Source of the DNA: Toxonevra muliebris
Taxonomy: Eukaryota; Arthropoda; Insecta; Diptera; Pallopteridae
NCBI GenBank assembly: GCA_963691655.1
Contig: OY829327.1
Span: forward strand, 80,984,019 to 81,048,018
DNA: 64,000 bases
Direction of reading: 5' to 3'
Shown here: positions 63,580 through 64,000 of the stretch, one piece after another
Numbering within the stretch: the stretch's first letter is position 1
Layout of the letters: every line of letters begins with the position of its first letter
The notes under the pieces: generated by a model
Databases searched by the model: none
Seen by the model: the letters and a program-made list of their open reading frames with translations, nothing else
Told to the model about the DNA's origin: nothing
Position numbers and translations under genes: made by a program

Positions 63580-64000
63580 ATCTGTTCAACGAATTGACAC
63601 TTTTGTAAACGAACCGAGATGAGGCAAATGTACTTAGGGTAATGGGGGGTCGCTGTGCCTCAATCCGTGGTCCATTTTGTTCTGTTACGTCAGGATATTT
63701 CATTAACAAACCAGTTTTAAAAATTCAAAAAAAAAAAAAGAATAGAAATCAAGTTTATATTTTCTCATCAAAAGTTTATATTTTAATATCAAAAACAAAA
63801 TTGTGAATTTTCTATTTTCCAAAATTGTCCGTTGAAGTGCAATTTGAAAATTTTGGAACGTTACTTAGTATTCGTATCACGAATTTGTGGTCTGCGTTAT
63901 GCGATGCCAAATAACGCGAGTAGTCAATGTCGGAACACTAGAAATTTTGCGGTTATAATGGGTTCTGACAACGGGAATTCACCTTTCGACGTCGGAAAGT
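63580..64000. other. Intergenic, no gene seen
   Basis: No feature was recognised up to the end of the window. Confidence 0.35.

Noticed and set aside
1..64000. CRISPR arrays or a bacterial-type system
   Set aside because: No regularly spaced direct repeats with unique spacers; introns, IRs and transposon types show insect nuclear DNA.

Overview
This looks like nuclear DNA of a higher fly. The coding part resembles a dipteran, plausibly a tephritid fruit fly: divergent insect ionotropic receptors (IRs), a Gln/His/Asn-rich C2H2 zinc-finger gene, AT-rich spacers, and many hAT, Tc1/mariner and non-LTR remnants. The family placement is inference from overall character, not a search result.

Layout. 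0.7-4.4 kb holds three in-frame exons of a + strand zinc-finger transcription-factor gene whose 5' end lies outside the window. 4.4-12.9 kb is mostly unrecognised spacer with an AT-rich block (8.3-9.6 kb) and RNase H fragments of non-LTR retrotransposons (10.6 and 11.1-11.9 kb). 12.9-14.2 kb is a 5'-truncated R1-like retrotransposon. From 14.6 to 60.6 kb lies an array of six intact, intronless divergent IR genes, called here A (-), B (+), C (-), D (-), E (-) and F (+), plus an N-terminal IR pseudogene (25.75-26.48 kb, -) and a C-terminal IR fragment (23.7 kb, +). B-E and the pseudogene are close paralogues that also share 5' flanks; A and F are more diverged and sit at the ends of the array.

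The receptors have a signal peptide, an extracellular N-terminal region and S1 lobe, TM1, a pore region, TM2, an S2 lobe and TM3. They resemble the fly IR52/IR94/IR20a-type clade, whose characterised members are mainly gustatory. B and E share a 288-bp tract with only two differences by eye, flanked by more diverged sequence, which suggests gene conversion. B-E share a conserved flank 150-270 bp upstream of the ATG with a forkhead-like T-G-T-T-T-rich palindrome.

The spaces between genes are filled by nested mobile elements. I could delimit three hAT elements with perfect 8-bp target duplications (18093-20382, 30625-32788, 40804-41690), a mariner with 27-bp inverted ends (50263-50967), a decayed Tc1-like element (34995-36797), a TIR element at 17090-18026, a two-copy PHD-finger-containing TIR family, a four-copy palindromic repeat family carrying a short conserved ORF, several MITEs and foldbacks, and an 11-bp minisatellite. 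No tRNA, rRNA or CRISPR was found. The main biological interest is the evolution of the IR array: tandem and inverted duplication, conversion, pseudogenisation and later transposon insertion.
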